A stretch of 64,000 nucleotides of DNA, taken from NCBI RefSeq assembly GCF_008727715.1, contig NZ_CP044218.1, positions 2,683,501-2,747,500 of the forward strand, read 5' to 3'. The DNA comes from Mesorhizobium terrae (GTDB lineage Bacteria > Pseudomonadota > Alphaproteobacteria > Rhizobiales > Rhizobiaceae). A program made the translations under genes and the position numbers. The notes below the pieces were generated by a model. It saw only the letters and a list, made by a program, of their open reading frames with translations, made no database searches and was not told the origin of the DNA. Below, one piece after another: positions 16,168 to 24,662 of this stretch (positions are counted from its first letter, which is position 1; the number at the start of each line of letters is the position of its first letter).

Positions 16168-16848
16168 ATGGCAGCGAGACCGCACTTGGCGGAGCGGGAA
16201 GAGGAGGCCGGAGCCGTCGGTGGCACCATCGCCGCCGACGGCTCCCGCGCCGCGATCCTCGACGCTGCTGCCGCCTGTTTCATGGCGCGGGGCTATGCTG
16301 CCAGCTCCATCGACGATGTCGCCCGCAGCCTCGGCTCGACCAAGGGCCGCATCTATCATCACTATCCATCCAAGGGCGATCTGTTCGCGGACGTGTTTCG
16401 CACCGGCATGGCGATGAACTATGCCGCGATCGAGCCGGCGCGCCGCCTTGCCGGCACGGCGGTGGAACAATGGCGGCATATGGCGACGATCCATACGCGC
16501 CAGATGATCGTGACACGCAGCTATCAGCGCGTGGTGTGGGAAGGCGTCGAGCTTTATCTGCGCGGTGCGACCACGCCGGAGCAACGCGAGGAATTCGCGC
16601 GGCTGATGCAGGTTCGCAACGACTATGGCGCGATCTTCCGGCAGGTGATCGTGGCGGCGCGCCAGGCGGGCGCCATGCGCTTCGACGATCCCGGCATCAC
16701 CGAACAGCTCATGTTCGTGTCGCTCAATTCTCCGCTGTTCTGGTACACGCCGCGCCCCGGCGAAACCAAGGATGACATCGAGGCGATCGTGGCGCAGGTC
16801 GTCCATTTCACCGCGCGTGGACTGGGCGTCGGGGAAGGGAACCTGTGA
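16168..16848 (+). CDS. TetR/AcrR family transcriptional regulator
   Basis: The 226-residue protein has the TetR DNA-binding domain near residues 25-75: ILDAAAACFMARGYAASSID, then DVARSLGSTKGRIYHHYPSK. The C-terminal half is a helical ligand domain with a conserved MTEQ-type region. AGGGGC precedes ATG at 16168, and the stop overlaps the acyl-CoA dehydrogenase start, so regulator and enzyme are coupled. It probably senses an acyl-CoA and represses both divergent operons through the dyad at 16109-16130. Confidence 0.9.
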   Translation: MAARPHLAEREEEAGAVGGTIAADGSRAAILDAAAACFMARGYAASSIDDVARSLGSTKGRIYHHYPSKGDLFADVFRTGMAMNYAAIEPARRLAGTAVEQWRHMATIHTRQMIVTRSYQRVVWEGVELYLRGATTPEQREEFARLMQVRNDYGAIFRQVIVAARQAGAMRFDDPGITEQLMFVSLNSPLFWYTPRPGETKDDIEAIVAQVVHFTARGLGVGEGNL

Positions 16849-18089
16849 TGGCCGACATGAATCTCGGCATGACCGAAAAGCTGAAGCCGATCCACGCCCA
16901 GGTCGCTGCCATGGTGCGCGACGAGGTGATGCCGCTCGACGAGGAGTTCCTGGCGGAGGTCGGCAAGGCCGGTGACCGCTGGGCCTATTCGAAACGTCAG
17001 ACCGAAATCCTCGAAGGGCTCAAGGCCAAGGCGCGTGAGCGCGGCCTGTGGAACTTCTGGTTGACCGGCTCCGATCGCGGCTACGGGCTGACCACGGTCG
17101 AATATGCCTATCTGGCCGAGGAGATGGGCAAGGCGCATCTGGGTGCGGAGACCTTCAACTGCTCGGCGCCCGACACCGGCAACATGGAGGTGCTGGAACG
17201 CTACGGTTCGGCCGAACACAAGAAGGCGTGGCTGGGTCCCTTGCTCGAAGGCAAAATTCGCTCGGCCTATCTGATGACCGAGCCGGATGTGGCCTCCTCG
17301 GACGCGACCAACATTTCCATGCGTTGCGGGCGCGACGGCGGCGACTATGTGCTGAATGGCGAGAAATGGTGGGCTTCCGGCGCCGGCGATCCGCGCTGCG
17401 CGATCTATATCGTCATGGTGAAAACCGGCGGCGCCGGCGAGCCGAAGCACAAGCAGCACTCGATGATCCTGGTGCCGGCGGATACGAAAGGCGTCACCAA
17501 AATTCGCGCCATGCAGGTCTATGGCGATGACGATGCGCCGCATGGGCATATGCATCTGCGCTTCGACAATGTCCGCGTGCCGGCCACGAACATGATCTTG
17601 GGCGAGGGCAGGGGCTTCGAGATCGCGCAGGGCCGGCTTGGCCCCGGCCGCATCCATCACTGCATGCGCGCCATCGGTCAGGCCGAGATGGCGCTGGAAT
17701 TGCTGTCGCGCCGCTCGGTGCGGCGTGAAGCGTTCGGCCAGCCGCTGGCCAGGCTCGGCGCCAATTTCGACATCATCGCCGAGTGCCGCATGGAGATCGA
17801 GATGGCCAGGCTGCTCTGCCTCAAGGCAGCCTGGATGATCGACCGGGGCGACGCGCGCGCGGCAGCTCCATGGATCAGCCAGATCAAGGTTGTGGCGCCG
17901 CGCGTGGCGCTGAAGGTGGTCGACGAGGCCGTGCAGATGCACGGCGCGCAAGGCATCAGCCAGGATACGCCGCTGGCGCGAGCCTGGACGCACCTGCGCA
18001 CGCTGAGACTCGCCGATGGGCCCGACGCGGTGCATCGCCGCCAGGTGGCGCGCGAGGAACTGAAGAAATACACGCAGGAAAAGCTGTAA
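16848..18089 (+). CDS. Acyl-CoA dehydrogenase, ACAD10/ACAD11-like
   Basis: The 413-residue flavoenzyme has FNCSAPDTGNMEVLERYG, RSAYLMTEPDVASSDATN, NGEKWWASGAGDPRC, HKQHSMILVPADT and GEGRGFEIAQGRLGPGRIHH, which together mark the ACAD10/ACAD11 subfamily rather than a short-chain acyl-CoA dehydrogenase. The C-terminus holds QMHGAQGISQDTPLARAW and RLADGPDAVH. In ACAD11 the kinase domain is fused; here it is a separate gene (13687). ATG at 16848 overlaps the TetR stop; a GTG at 16845 is an alternative. Known relatives remove a phosphate from 4-phosphoacyl-CoA; substrate here is inferred. Confidence 0.92.
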   Translation: MADMNLGMTEKLKPIHAQVAAMVRDEVMPLDEEFLAEVGKAGDRWAYSKRQTEILEGLKAKARERGLWNFWLTGSDRGYGLTTVEYAYLAEEMGKAHLGAETFNCSAPDTGNMEVLERYGSAEHKKAWLGPLLEGKIRSAYLMTEPDVASSDATNISMRCGRDGGDYVLNGEKWWASGAGDPRCAIYIVMVKTGGAGEPKHKQHSMILVPADTKGVTKIRAMQVYGDDDAPHGHMHLRFDNVRVPATNMILGEGRGFEIAQGRLGPGRIHHCMRAIGQAEMALELLSRRSVRREAFGQPLARLGANFDIIAECRMEIEMARLLCLKAAWMIDRGDARAAAPWISQIKVVAPRVALKVVDEAVQMHGAQGISQDTPLARAWTHLRTLRLADGPDAVHRRQVAREELKKYTQEKL

Positions 18090-18129
18090 GGTCCGTTCAG
18101 GGCAAAATGCTCGATCCGGGAGGAGAGAC

Positions 18130-19098
18130 ATGAAAGCCGTCATCGCTCGTGCCTTCGCGCCGCTCGATCAGCTCGCCTATGGCGATTGGCCGGAGCCGGA
18201 AGCGAAAGGCGATGGCGTGGTGATCGCCGCCGAGGCGATCGGCGTCAACTATCCCGATGGCCTGCTGGTCCAGGGCCTCTATCAGATGAAGCCTCCGGTG
18301 CCGTTCGTGCCGGGCATGGAAGTGGCCGGGCGGGTGATCGCGGCCGGTTCGAAAGTGCAAAGCATCAAAGTCGGCGACCGGGTCGCCGCGCTGACCGTCA
18401 TCGGCGGCTATGCGGAGAAGGTCGCGTTTCCCGAGACGATGGCGATGAAGCTGCCGGATGCGATGAGCGCGGCGGACGCCTGTGCGCTGATTTGCGGCTA
18501 TGGCACATCCCATCATGCGCTCAAGCAGCGCGGCCAGCTCGAACAAGGCGAAACGCTGTGCGTTCTGGGTGCGGCCGGTGCCACCGGCGTTGCCGCCGTG
18601 CAGATCGGCAAGGCGATGGGCGCCAAGGTCATCGGTGTCGCCTCGTCGCCGCAAAAGCAGCGCATCGCCGCCGAGGCCGGCGCCGACATCGTGCTCGGCT
18701 ACGACAATTTGAAGGACGCGCTCAAGGAAATCACCGGCGGCAAGGGCGTCGATGTCGGCTTCGATCCGGTTGGCGGCGATGCCTTCGAGGCACTGGCGCG
18801 CGCCATGGGCTGGAACGGACGGCTGCTCGTCATCGGCTTCGCGTCGGGCACCATCCCGAAACTGGCGGTCAACCTGACACTGGTGAAAGGTTTCTCCGTC
18901 GTCGGTGTTTATTGGGGCGATTTCACCGTTCGCGAGCCGCAGACCTATGCCGGCAACATGCGCGAACTGGTCGATTGGTATCTCGCCGGAAAGGTCAAGC
19001 CGGTAATCGAGGGCGTCTACCCGCTGGCCGATGCGGCCAGCGTTCTGAAACGCGTGCTGGGGCGCGGCGCGTCCGGCAAGTTGATCCTCAAACCCTAA
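18130..19098 (+). CDS. NADPH:quinone oxidoreductase family (MDR)
   Basis: The 322-residue MDR protein has NYPDGLLVQGLYQMKPPVPF and VPGMEVAGRVIAAGS at the N-terminus, then GAAGATGVAAVQIGKAMGA as the cofactor site and FDPVGGDAFE. It lacks the zinc-binding Cys/His cluster, as expected for quinone reductase-type MDRs, so it likely reduces a conjugated ketone or enoyl compound with NADPH. GGGAGGAGAGAC precedes the ATG. It follows the acyl-CoA dehydrogenase by 40 bases. Confidence 0.88.
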   Translation: MKAVIARAFAPLDQLAYGDWPEPEAKGDGVVIAAEAIGVNYPDGLLVQGLYQMKPPVPFVPGMEVAGRVIAAGSKVQSIKVGDRVAALTVIGGYAEKVAFPETMAMKLPDAMSAADACALICGYGTSHHALKQRGQLEQGETLCVLGAAGATGVAAVQIGKAMGAKVIGVASSPQKQRIAAEAGADIVLGYDNLKDALKEITGGKGVDVGFDPVGGDAFEALARAMGWNGRLLVIGFASGTIPKLAVNLTLVKGFSVVGVYWGDFTVREPQTYAGNMRELVDWYLAGKVKPVIEGVYPLADAASVLKRVLGRGASGKLILKP

Positions 19099-19123
19099 CC
19101 ACCCCTGGGCAAGGAGCATTGCG

Positions 19124-20161
19124 ATGACCATTGCATCCGAAATGAAGGCGCTACTCCTGGTCGGCGACGGCTACGCCCGACAGCCGAGCGGAAGCGCACT
19201 GGAAGCCATGGAGCCTTATGTGCGTCCGGGCGTGATCGGCGTGCCGGTGCCTGAAGCAACGCAGGTGCTCATCAAGGTGAGCCTGGCTTCGATCAACCCG
19301 TCCGACGTGATGTTCGTGAAGGGCCTCTATGGCCAACCGCGCGTGCAGGGGCAGCCGGCCGGCTTCGAAGGGGTTGGCACGGTGGTCGCCGCCGGCGACG
19401 ATGCCTATGCGCAGAGCCTTGTTGGCAAGCGCATTGCCTTCGCCACGGGCCTGACCAATTGGGGCGCCTGGGCCGACTATGCTCTGGCCGAGGCGCTCGC
19501 CTGCATTCCGCTGATCGATGCGGTCCGCGACGAGGATGCGGCCGCGATGATCGTCAACCCGCTGACCGCCATTGCCATGTACGGCATCGTCAAGGACGAG
19601 GGGCACAAGGCCTTCGTGATGACAGCCGGCGCCAGCCAACTCTGCAAACTGATCATCGGCCTGGCCAAGGAGGACGGCTATCATCCGATCGTGACCGTGC
19701 GTCGCGACGACCAGATCCCGCTGCTGAAGGAACTGGGGGCCGCCCATGTGCTCAACGAGAAGGCGCCGGATTTCGTGCAGACGCTGCGCGAGGTGATGAA
19801 GGTCGAACAGCCTCGCATCTTTCTCGACGCGGTCACCGGTCCGCTGGCTTCGCTGGTGTTCGACGCCATGCCCAAGCGCTCGCGCTGGATCATCTATGGC
19901 CGGCTCGACCCGTCTGACACGATGATCCGCGAGCCCGGCCAGCTCATCTTCCAGCAGAAGCATGTCGAGGGTTTCTGGCTGACCGACTGGATGCGTCGCA
20001 ACAAGGATCGCCGCGGCCCGGCGGCGCTTGAGGCGCAGAGGCGCTTTGCCGACGGCCGCTGGTCCACTGACGTCACGGCGGTGGTGCCGCTGGCCGAGGC
20101 GATGGCGCGCCTACCCGAAGAACTGGCCAAACCCAACGGCAAGGTCTTCATCCGGCCCTGA
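19124..20161 (+). CDS. MDR family alcohol dehydrogenase/enoyl reductase
   Basis: The 345-residue protein has INPSDVMFVKGLYGQPRVQG and GQPAGFEGVGTVVAAG, a typical GroES-like start. A weaker cofactor region follows (TAGASQLCKLIIGLAK replaces the GxGxxG loop) with DAVTGPLASLVF later. No zinc ligands are evident. It may be a 2-enoyl reductase or quinone reductase. AAGGAGCATTGCG precedes the ATG at 19124, 25 bases after the previous gene, so it is the last gene of the acyl operon. Confidence 0.85.
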   Translation: MTIASEMKALLLVGDGYARQPSGSALEAMEPYVRPGVIGVPVPEATQVLIKVSLASINPSDVMFVKGLYGQPRVQGQPAGFEGVGTVVAAGDDAYAQSLVGKRIAFATGLTNWGAWADYALAEALACIPLIDAVRDEDAAAMIVNPLTAIAMYGIVKDEGHKAFVMTAGASQLCKLIIGLAKEDGYHPIVTVRRDDQIPLLKELGAAHVLNEKAPDFVQTLREVMKVEQPRIFLDAVTGPLASLVFDAMPKRSRWIIYGRLDPSDTMIREPGQLIFQQKHVEGFWLTDWMRRNKDRRGPAALEAQRRFADGRWSTDVTAVVPLAEAMARLPEELAKPNGKVFIRP

Positions 20162-20174
20162 TCGCAATTCCCGC

Positions 20175-20334
20175 GCAATGTTGGGCCCATAGACACCGGA
20201 CCCGAAAAGACGCTCGTCGTGGAGCGTTCCCGGTTCGCGGGCTGTACCGAACAGCCTTGGCCATGATATGCCCGCGCCCTGATAAAAGGCGGCTCAGGTT
20301 CATCGGAAGCCGCCGGCATTGGGCAATGTTGGGC
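20175..20334. repeat. Pair of 12-base direct repeats before the GT87 gene
   Basis: GCAATGTTGGGC occurs at 20175-20186 and again at 20323-20334, ending just before the ATG at 20336. The rest of this 174-base gap holds nothing I recognise. The second copy replaces any Shine-Dalgarno. Confidence 0.4.
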
Positions 20335-20335
20335 A

Positions 20336-21502
20336 ATGGCAAAATCTAGACAGGCTTGGGATTGGGGCGGCCTGGCACTTTGGCTTGGCGGGTTCGCGGC
20401 GATCCTTATTATATCCGGCATGGCGCCAGACCATCGGTCCGTGATGCGCAGCTACCGCACGGCCAGCGAGTTGTTCCTCGACGGCAAGCCGCTCTACAAT
20501 CTCGATATCGCCATGGGCTATCTCTATTCACCGGCCTTCGCGGTGCTCTATGTGCCGTTCACGAAGCTTGGCCCCGTGGTCGGCGACGGCTTGTGGCGGA
20601 TAGTTGGCTTTGCTGTTCTGACCTATGCCGCGTGGCGGCAGGTCCGCACGATCGATCCGGCCAACCGGCTCTGGATGTTGTCCTATGCACTTTTCCTGGC
20701 GGTGCCGATCACGGCCGGAGCCTTGCGCAACGGCCAGGCGACCATCCTGCTCGCGGGTGCCTGCTGGCTGCTGGTTCTGTCGGCGCTCGAAGGCCGACGT
20801 GTCGAAACCTTCCTGTGGGCGACGGTGGCAGTGATTGCCAAGCCGACCGCCATCATCGTTTTGCTCCTTGTCGGAGCGCTGCGGCTGCGGCTGATCCCGG
20901 TGCTGTTAGCGTTGCTGCTTTTTGTGCTGGCTATCCCCTACGCCTTTGCCCCGGCTGACTATGTCACCCAGCTTTATCGTGATTTCGCCACGCTGATGAC
21001 CTCGATGTCGGTCGACAAGGCCGTCGTTTTCGAAACGGCCGATTTCACCGCGCCGTTCACCGCCTTAGGCATGCCGATCTCCAGCGAGGCAGCGACACTG
21101 GTGCGGATTGCCGTGGCGCTGCCGACGCTCGGGCTGGTGCTGTGGTACGATCGCAATCTCGACCGGCGCCTGGCGGGCCTCGCCATTTTCCTGACCGCCG
21201 CGTTCTACATGAGCCTGCTCAACCCGCGCGTCGAGTATAACACCTTCGCCGTGTTAGCGATGCCGGCTGGCATGGCACTGGCGGTGATGTGGGACAATGA
21301 GGAGGGTGGCATTCTGCCCTCCGTGCTCGCCATCGCCTTGTTCGCGACGGGGCTGACGGGCATCAATTCGCATCTTCACGAGGCCCTGCGGCTCTGGTTC
21401 CGGCCCATCGCCATGACCGTGATCGTCCTGCCGGTATTGTGGTGGTTCTGGTCGGTTGCGCATGGCAGGTTCAAACGGATCGGAGCACAAGCGCATGCCT
21501 GA
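20336..21502 (+). CDS. GT87 family glycosyltransferase (DUF2029)
   Basis: The 388-residue polytopic protein has about nine hydrophobic segments. The first external region contains RSYRTASELFLDGKPLYNLD and YLYSPAFAVLYVP, with the Asp and YSP motif typical of GT87 mannosyl/arabinosyl transferases that use polyprenyl-phosphate sugars. It probably adds a sugar from a lipid donor made by the next gene. No clear Shine-Dalgarno precedes the ATG; the upstream bases are a repeat. Its stop overlaps the GT2 start by 8 bases. Confidence 0.8.
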   Translation: MAKSRQAWDWGGLALWLGGFAAILIISGMAPDHRSVMRSYRTASELFLDGKPLYNLDIAMGYLYSPAFAVLYVPFTKLGPVVGDGLWRIVGFAVLTYAAWRQVRTIDPANRLWMLSYALFLAVPITAGALRNGQATILLAGACWLLVLSALEGRRVETFLWATVAVIAKPTAIIVLLLVGALRLRLIPVLLALLLFVLAIPYAFAPADYVTQLYRDFATLMTSMSVDKAVVFETADFTAPFTALGMPISSEAATLVRIAVALPTLGLVLWYDRNLDRRLAGLAIFLTAAFYMSLLNPRVEYNTFAVLAMPAGMALAVMWDNEEGGILPSVLAIALFATGLTGINSHLHEALRLWFRPIAMTVIVLPVLWWFWSVAHGRFKRIGAQAHA

Positions 21503-22466
21503 GCGCCAGCCCACGCTCGACATTGTCACGCCGTTCTGGAACGAGGCGGCCTCGGCGGAAGGTTTCGCCCGGCTTTTGTTGGAACTGGAGACCGAGGTTT
21601 CCCGTCGCTTCGGTTTCGCCACGCGCAAGATCCTGATCGATGACGGCAGCGTCGACGACAGCGCCGCGCGCTTTGCCGAGGCACTGGGCGGCGAATGGGA
21701 AATCGTCCGGCTCAGCCGCAATTTCGGCAAGGAAGTGGCCGTGCTGGCCGGTCTCGACAGGACATGCGGCGACATGGTTTTGATCATGGATGCCGACCTG
21801 CAGCACTCGCTGGAGGTGAGCCTGAAGTTGATCGGCGAACTGGTCGAGAACCCGGACGTCGACGTGGTCTATGCCCGCACCAATCGCGAAGGTGCGAGCT
21901 GGAAGCGCAGCCAGTCGGCCAAGCTGTTCTACAGTCTGATCAATTCGAGCCAGCGCTTCGATATTCCTGAAAATGCCGGCGACTTCCGCGTCATGCGCGG
22001 GACGGTGGCGCGCGCGTTGACTAAGCTTCGCGACAAGCGGCGTTTCAACAAGGGGCTCTATGCCTGGGCGGGGTTCCGGCACAAGGCGGTGACCTACACG
22101 CCGGGGCAGCGCGTCAGCGGCACGAGCAAATGGAGCCGGCTCAACCTGTTGGCCTTTTCGATGGAAGGCTTTGCCTCCTTCTCGGTGCTGCCGCTGCGCA
22201 TCCTCAGCCTGTCGGGTCTTGCGGTTGCGCTGGCTGGCGGCATCTACGGCCTCAAGGTCTTCTTTGAAGTGTTTTTCTACGGCATCGCCGTGCCCGGTTA
22301 TCCTTCCCTGCTTGTCGCCATTGTCGTGCTCGGCGGTTTCAACCTCGCCCTGCTCGGCCTGATCGGCGAATATGTCTGGGTGGCGCTCAGCGAGAGCAAG
22401 GACCGTCCTGTCTACATCGTGCGCGATATCGTCAGCGGCGCGGGTGAGCAGAAGCCGGACGCATGA
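21495..22466 (+). CDS. GT2 family glycosyltransferase, polyprenyl-phosphate type
   Basis: The 323-residue protein begins TLDIVTPFWNEAASAEGFAR and carries the nucleotide site IDDGSVDDSA, DMVLIMDADLQHSLEV (metal DxD region) and SGTSKWSRLNLLAFSMEGF. Two C-terminal TM helices (about residues 230-255 and 270-295) match DPM1/GtrB/ArnC-type enzymes that transfer sugar from NDP-sugar to polyprenyl phosphate. ATG at 21495 overlaps the GT87 stop; ATGs further upstream lie deep in that gene. It overlaps the deacetylase start by 4 bases. Confidence 0.9.
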   Translation: MPERQPTLDIVTPFWNEAASAEGFARLLLELETEVSRRFGFATRKILIDDGSVDDSAARFAEALGGEWEIVRLSRNFGKEVAVLAGLDRTCGDMVLIMDADLQHSLEVSLKLIGELVENPDVDVVYARTNREGASWKRSQSAKLFYSLINSSQRFDIPENAGDFRVMRGTVARALTKLRDKRRFNKGLYAWAGFRHKAVTYTPGQRVSGTSKWSRLNLLAFSMEGFASFSVLPLRILSLSGLAVALAGGIYGLKVFFEVFFYGIAVPGYPSLLVAIVVLGGFNLALLGLIGEYVWVALSESKDRPVYIVRDIVSGAGEQKPDA

Positions 22467-23284
22467 CCCGCTCTATCCGCCTGATCGCCGACGACTACGG
22501 CCTATCGCCCGGCGTGTCGGACGCGATCCTTGACCTGATCGGGCGCGGACGATTGACCGGTACGAGCTGCATGACCGGCTTCCCGGAATGGGAACAGGCC
22601 GCCGAAAGGATCAAGCCGTTCGTCGGCCGTGCCGCGATCGGCCTGCATCTCACGCTGACCGACCAGCCGGCGCTGACGGCGCCTTCGGGCCTTGCGCCGC
22701 AAGGGCAATTGCCCTCACTCGGCGAACTGGCGTCGCCGCTCAAGCGTCGGCGCTTCGGCACCATCGACATCCACACTGAGCTCGACGCGCAGCATCGTCG
22801 TTTCGTCGAGGCGCTCGGCCGTGAGCCCGATTCCATCGACGGACATCAACATGTGCATTTCCTGCCTGTGGTGCGGGATTGGCTGAAGATGCGTTTCGCC
22901 GGCTCTCAAAGGCCGATGTTGCGCGGCGCGCCCGTTTTGTCGCGGGGCGTCGGCGTGACGGCACTCAAGGTGGCCACCATCGCGGCGCTGGCGCGCGGGT
23001 TCGACCGATCGATGCAAGCAGCCGGATTTTCCGCGATGAAGCCGCTCGCAGGCATCTATGACTGGCGCCGGCCGTCGGATTTCGCGCCGACCGTGCGCCG
23101 CGCTGTCGAAGGTTTGCCGGAAGGGGGCGTGTTCATGTGCCATCCGGGCCATGTCGATGCCATTCTGGCCACACGCGACCCGATGCAGGCGGTGCGGCGG
23201 GCCGAATACGACTTCCTGGCTTCGGAAGAATTCGGCACCATGCTTGACGCAGCTGGCGTCAGCATCCAAGGCGGCACTCGATGA
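22463..23284 (+). CDS. ChbG/HpnK family deacetylase (YdjC-like)
   Basis: The 273-residue protein starts with LIADDYGLSPGVSDAI, whose Asp-Asp pair is the metal site, and has IGLHLTLTDQ and DGHQHVHFLPVV (metal His residues) plus FMCHPGHVDA. The family removes acetyl groups from amino sugars or glycolipids; HpnK acts in hopanoid head-group biosynthesis. Both ends overlap neighbouring genes by four bases (ATGA), so it is tightly coupled to the glycosyltransferases and GtrA. Substrate is probably a lipid-linked N-acetyl sugar, by context. Confidence 0.88.
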   Translation: MTRSIRLIADDYGLSPGVSDAILDLIGRGRLTGTSCMTGFPEWEQAAERIKPFVGRAAIGLHLTLTDQPALTAPSGLAPQGQLPSLGELASPLKRRRFGTIDIHTELDAQHRRFVEALGREPDSIDGHQHVHFLPVVRDWLKMRFAGSQRPMLRGAPVLSRGVGVTALKVATIAALARGFDRSMQAAGFSAMKPLAGIYDWRRPSDFAPTVRRAVEGLPEGGVFMCHPGHVDAILATRDPMQAVRRAEYDFLASEEFGTMLDAAGVSIQGGTR

Positions 23285-23685
23285 GCGACGATCCTGGCCG
23301 CACGCTTGGCAGCAAGATGGGGCGCTTCGCCGTGGTCGGCGTGGCGAATACGGTCATCGACCTCGCAGCCTTCTCTGCCCTGCTGTGGGTTGCCGTGCCG
23401 CCGCTGGCCGCCAATGTCGGGGCCTGGCTCGTTGCCGTCGCTTTCTCCTTCACGGCCAACCGCTTCTGGTCGTTCGAACGCGACCGTTCGATCCCGCTTG
23501 GCCGTTCGGTTTTCCGTTTTGTCTCGCTGGGCGCATTGATCTCGCTCGGCGTGTCCAGCTTGTTCATCGCCGCACTCGCCGGCTGGACCGGTGTGTGGCC
23601 GGCCAAGATTGCCGGCATCGTGGTCGCTGCCGTCCTTAACTTCCTGGCGGCGCGCTGGTCGATCGAAGGGCGGTTGGTCCGGTGA
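23281..23685 (+). CDS. GtrA family membrane protein
   Basis: The 134-residue protein has four membrane helices: the first holds FAVVGVANTVIDLAAFSALL, then VAFSFTANRFWSF, LGALISLGVSSLFIAAL and KIAGIVVAAVLNFLAARW. The FVGxxNTxID-type start and NRFWSF/NF motifs define GtrA, a probable flippase for polyprenyl-linked sugars made by GT2 partners. It is the last gene of the four-gene cluster. Confidence 0.88.
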   Translation: MSDDPGRTLGSKMGRFAVVGVANTVIDLAAFSALLWVAVPPLAANVGAWLVAVAFSFTANRFWSFERDRSIPLGRSVFRFVSLGALISLGVSSLFIAALAGWTGVWPAKIAGIVVAAVLNFLAARWSIEGRLVR

Positions 23686-23695
23686 GGGGTTGGCG

Positions 23696-24553
23696 CTAGC
23701 GCAGCCCTTCCATTTCGCGGATGCGCCTGGCGCTTTCCGGTTCCATCTGGCGGGTAACGGCGCCGATCAGTGTTTCGGCCACCACGAACAGCGCCGCCGA
23801 CGAATCCCAGGGCGAGGGGACTGCTGTGCGCCCGGCAATCACATGGCGGGCGAAACGCGCGATGGGCGACAGCCACTGGTCGGTGAAAAGCACGATCTGC
23901 ACGCCGCGCTGATGCGCCTTCTCGGCGAAGCGGATGAGGCTGTCCTGGTAGCGGCGGATGTCGAAGATGACCAGTACGTCGCGCTTGCCCATGTCGATCA
24001 GCCGGTCGCGCCACATGCTTTCCTGGCCGACGAGGTGGAAGACGTTGGGACGGATGATGGCGAGGTGGGCGGCCATGTAGCGCGCCAGCGGGTCGGTGAA
24101 ACGGCCGCCGATCAGGAACATGTGGCCGCGGTGGTCGGCCATCTTCTCGGCGATCTCGTTCAATTGCCGGTCCGAGAGGTGGCGGAATGTCTCGCGCAGA
24201 TTGTCGAGCGTCGCCTCGATCATCGGCGAGGCGGCATCGCTGCGGCTCGGCGCCGTGGCGGCGCGCGAGGCCGGCGACTGCAATTGCGCGGCGAGTTCGT
24301 CCTGCAGCGCCGACTGGAATTCCGGGTAGTTCTGGAAGCCGAGGCGGGCGACGAAACGCAGGATGGTGGGAGACGAAACGCCCGCCTGCTGGGAGAAGTC
24401 GGCCACGGTCTTCAAGCCGATCACCGGGTAGTTGGCGACCAGCGTTTGCGCCGCCCTGCGCTCGCCCGCTGGCATCGCGTCGATGCGGTCGGCGATCAGT
24501 TCGGCGATGGAAGTGGTTGTCGTCTGCGTTTCCAACCCGGCACCCCCAAGCAT
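23696..24553 (-). CDS. MurR/RpiR family transcriptional regulator
   Basis: The protein of about 285 residues has the RpiR HTH near residues 45-80 (TVADFSQQAGVSSPTILRFV) and a C-terminal SIS domain with MFLIGGRFTDPLARYMAAHL and VIFDIRRYQDSLIRFAEKAH. SIS domains usually bind phosphosugars, but RpiR members beside amine or amino acid genes also occur in rhizobia. I used ATG at 24553; a TTG at 24574 would add seven residues, and neither has a strong ribosome site. It is divergent from the N-formylglutamate amidohydrolase gene, so it probably controls the nitrogen locus to the right. Confidence 0.88.
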   Translation of the reverse strand: MLGGAGLETQTTTTSIAELIADRIDAMPAGERRAAQTLVANYPVIGLKTVADFSQQAGVSSPTILRFVARLGFQNYPEFQSALQDELAAQLQSPASRAATAPSRSDAASPMIEATLDNLRETFRHLSDRQLNEIAEKMADHRGHMFLIGGRFTDPLARYMAAHLAIIRPNVFHLVGQESMWRDRLIDMGKRDVLVIFDIRRYQDSLIRFAEKAHQRGVQIVLFTDQWLSPIARFARHVIAGRTAVPSPWDSSAALFVVAETLIGAVTRQMEPESARRIREMEGLR

Positions 24554-24602
24554 TTCGGAAAAGGCGTTTGACAAAGTTCGGCAAACTGTATGAAATCATC
24601 CA

Positions 24603-24647
24603 TGGGAGCGCAATGACACAAAATACGTAACATACGATACGCTCCCA
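24603..24647. promoter_or_regulatory. Inverted repeat between RpiR and amidohydrolase genes
   Basis: TGGGAGCG (24603-24610) and CGCTCCCA (24640-24647) are perfect arms around a 29-base A/T-rich spacer. The spacing suits two helical turns between protein half-sites. It lies 15 bases before the amidohydrolase start. Confidence 0.4.
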
Positions 24648-24662
24648 GGGGACGGCGGATCG

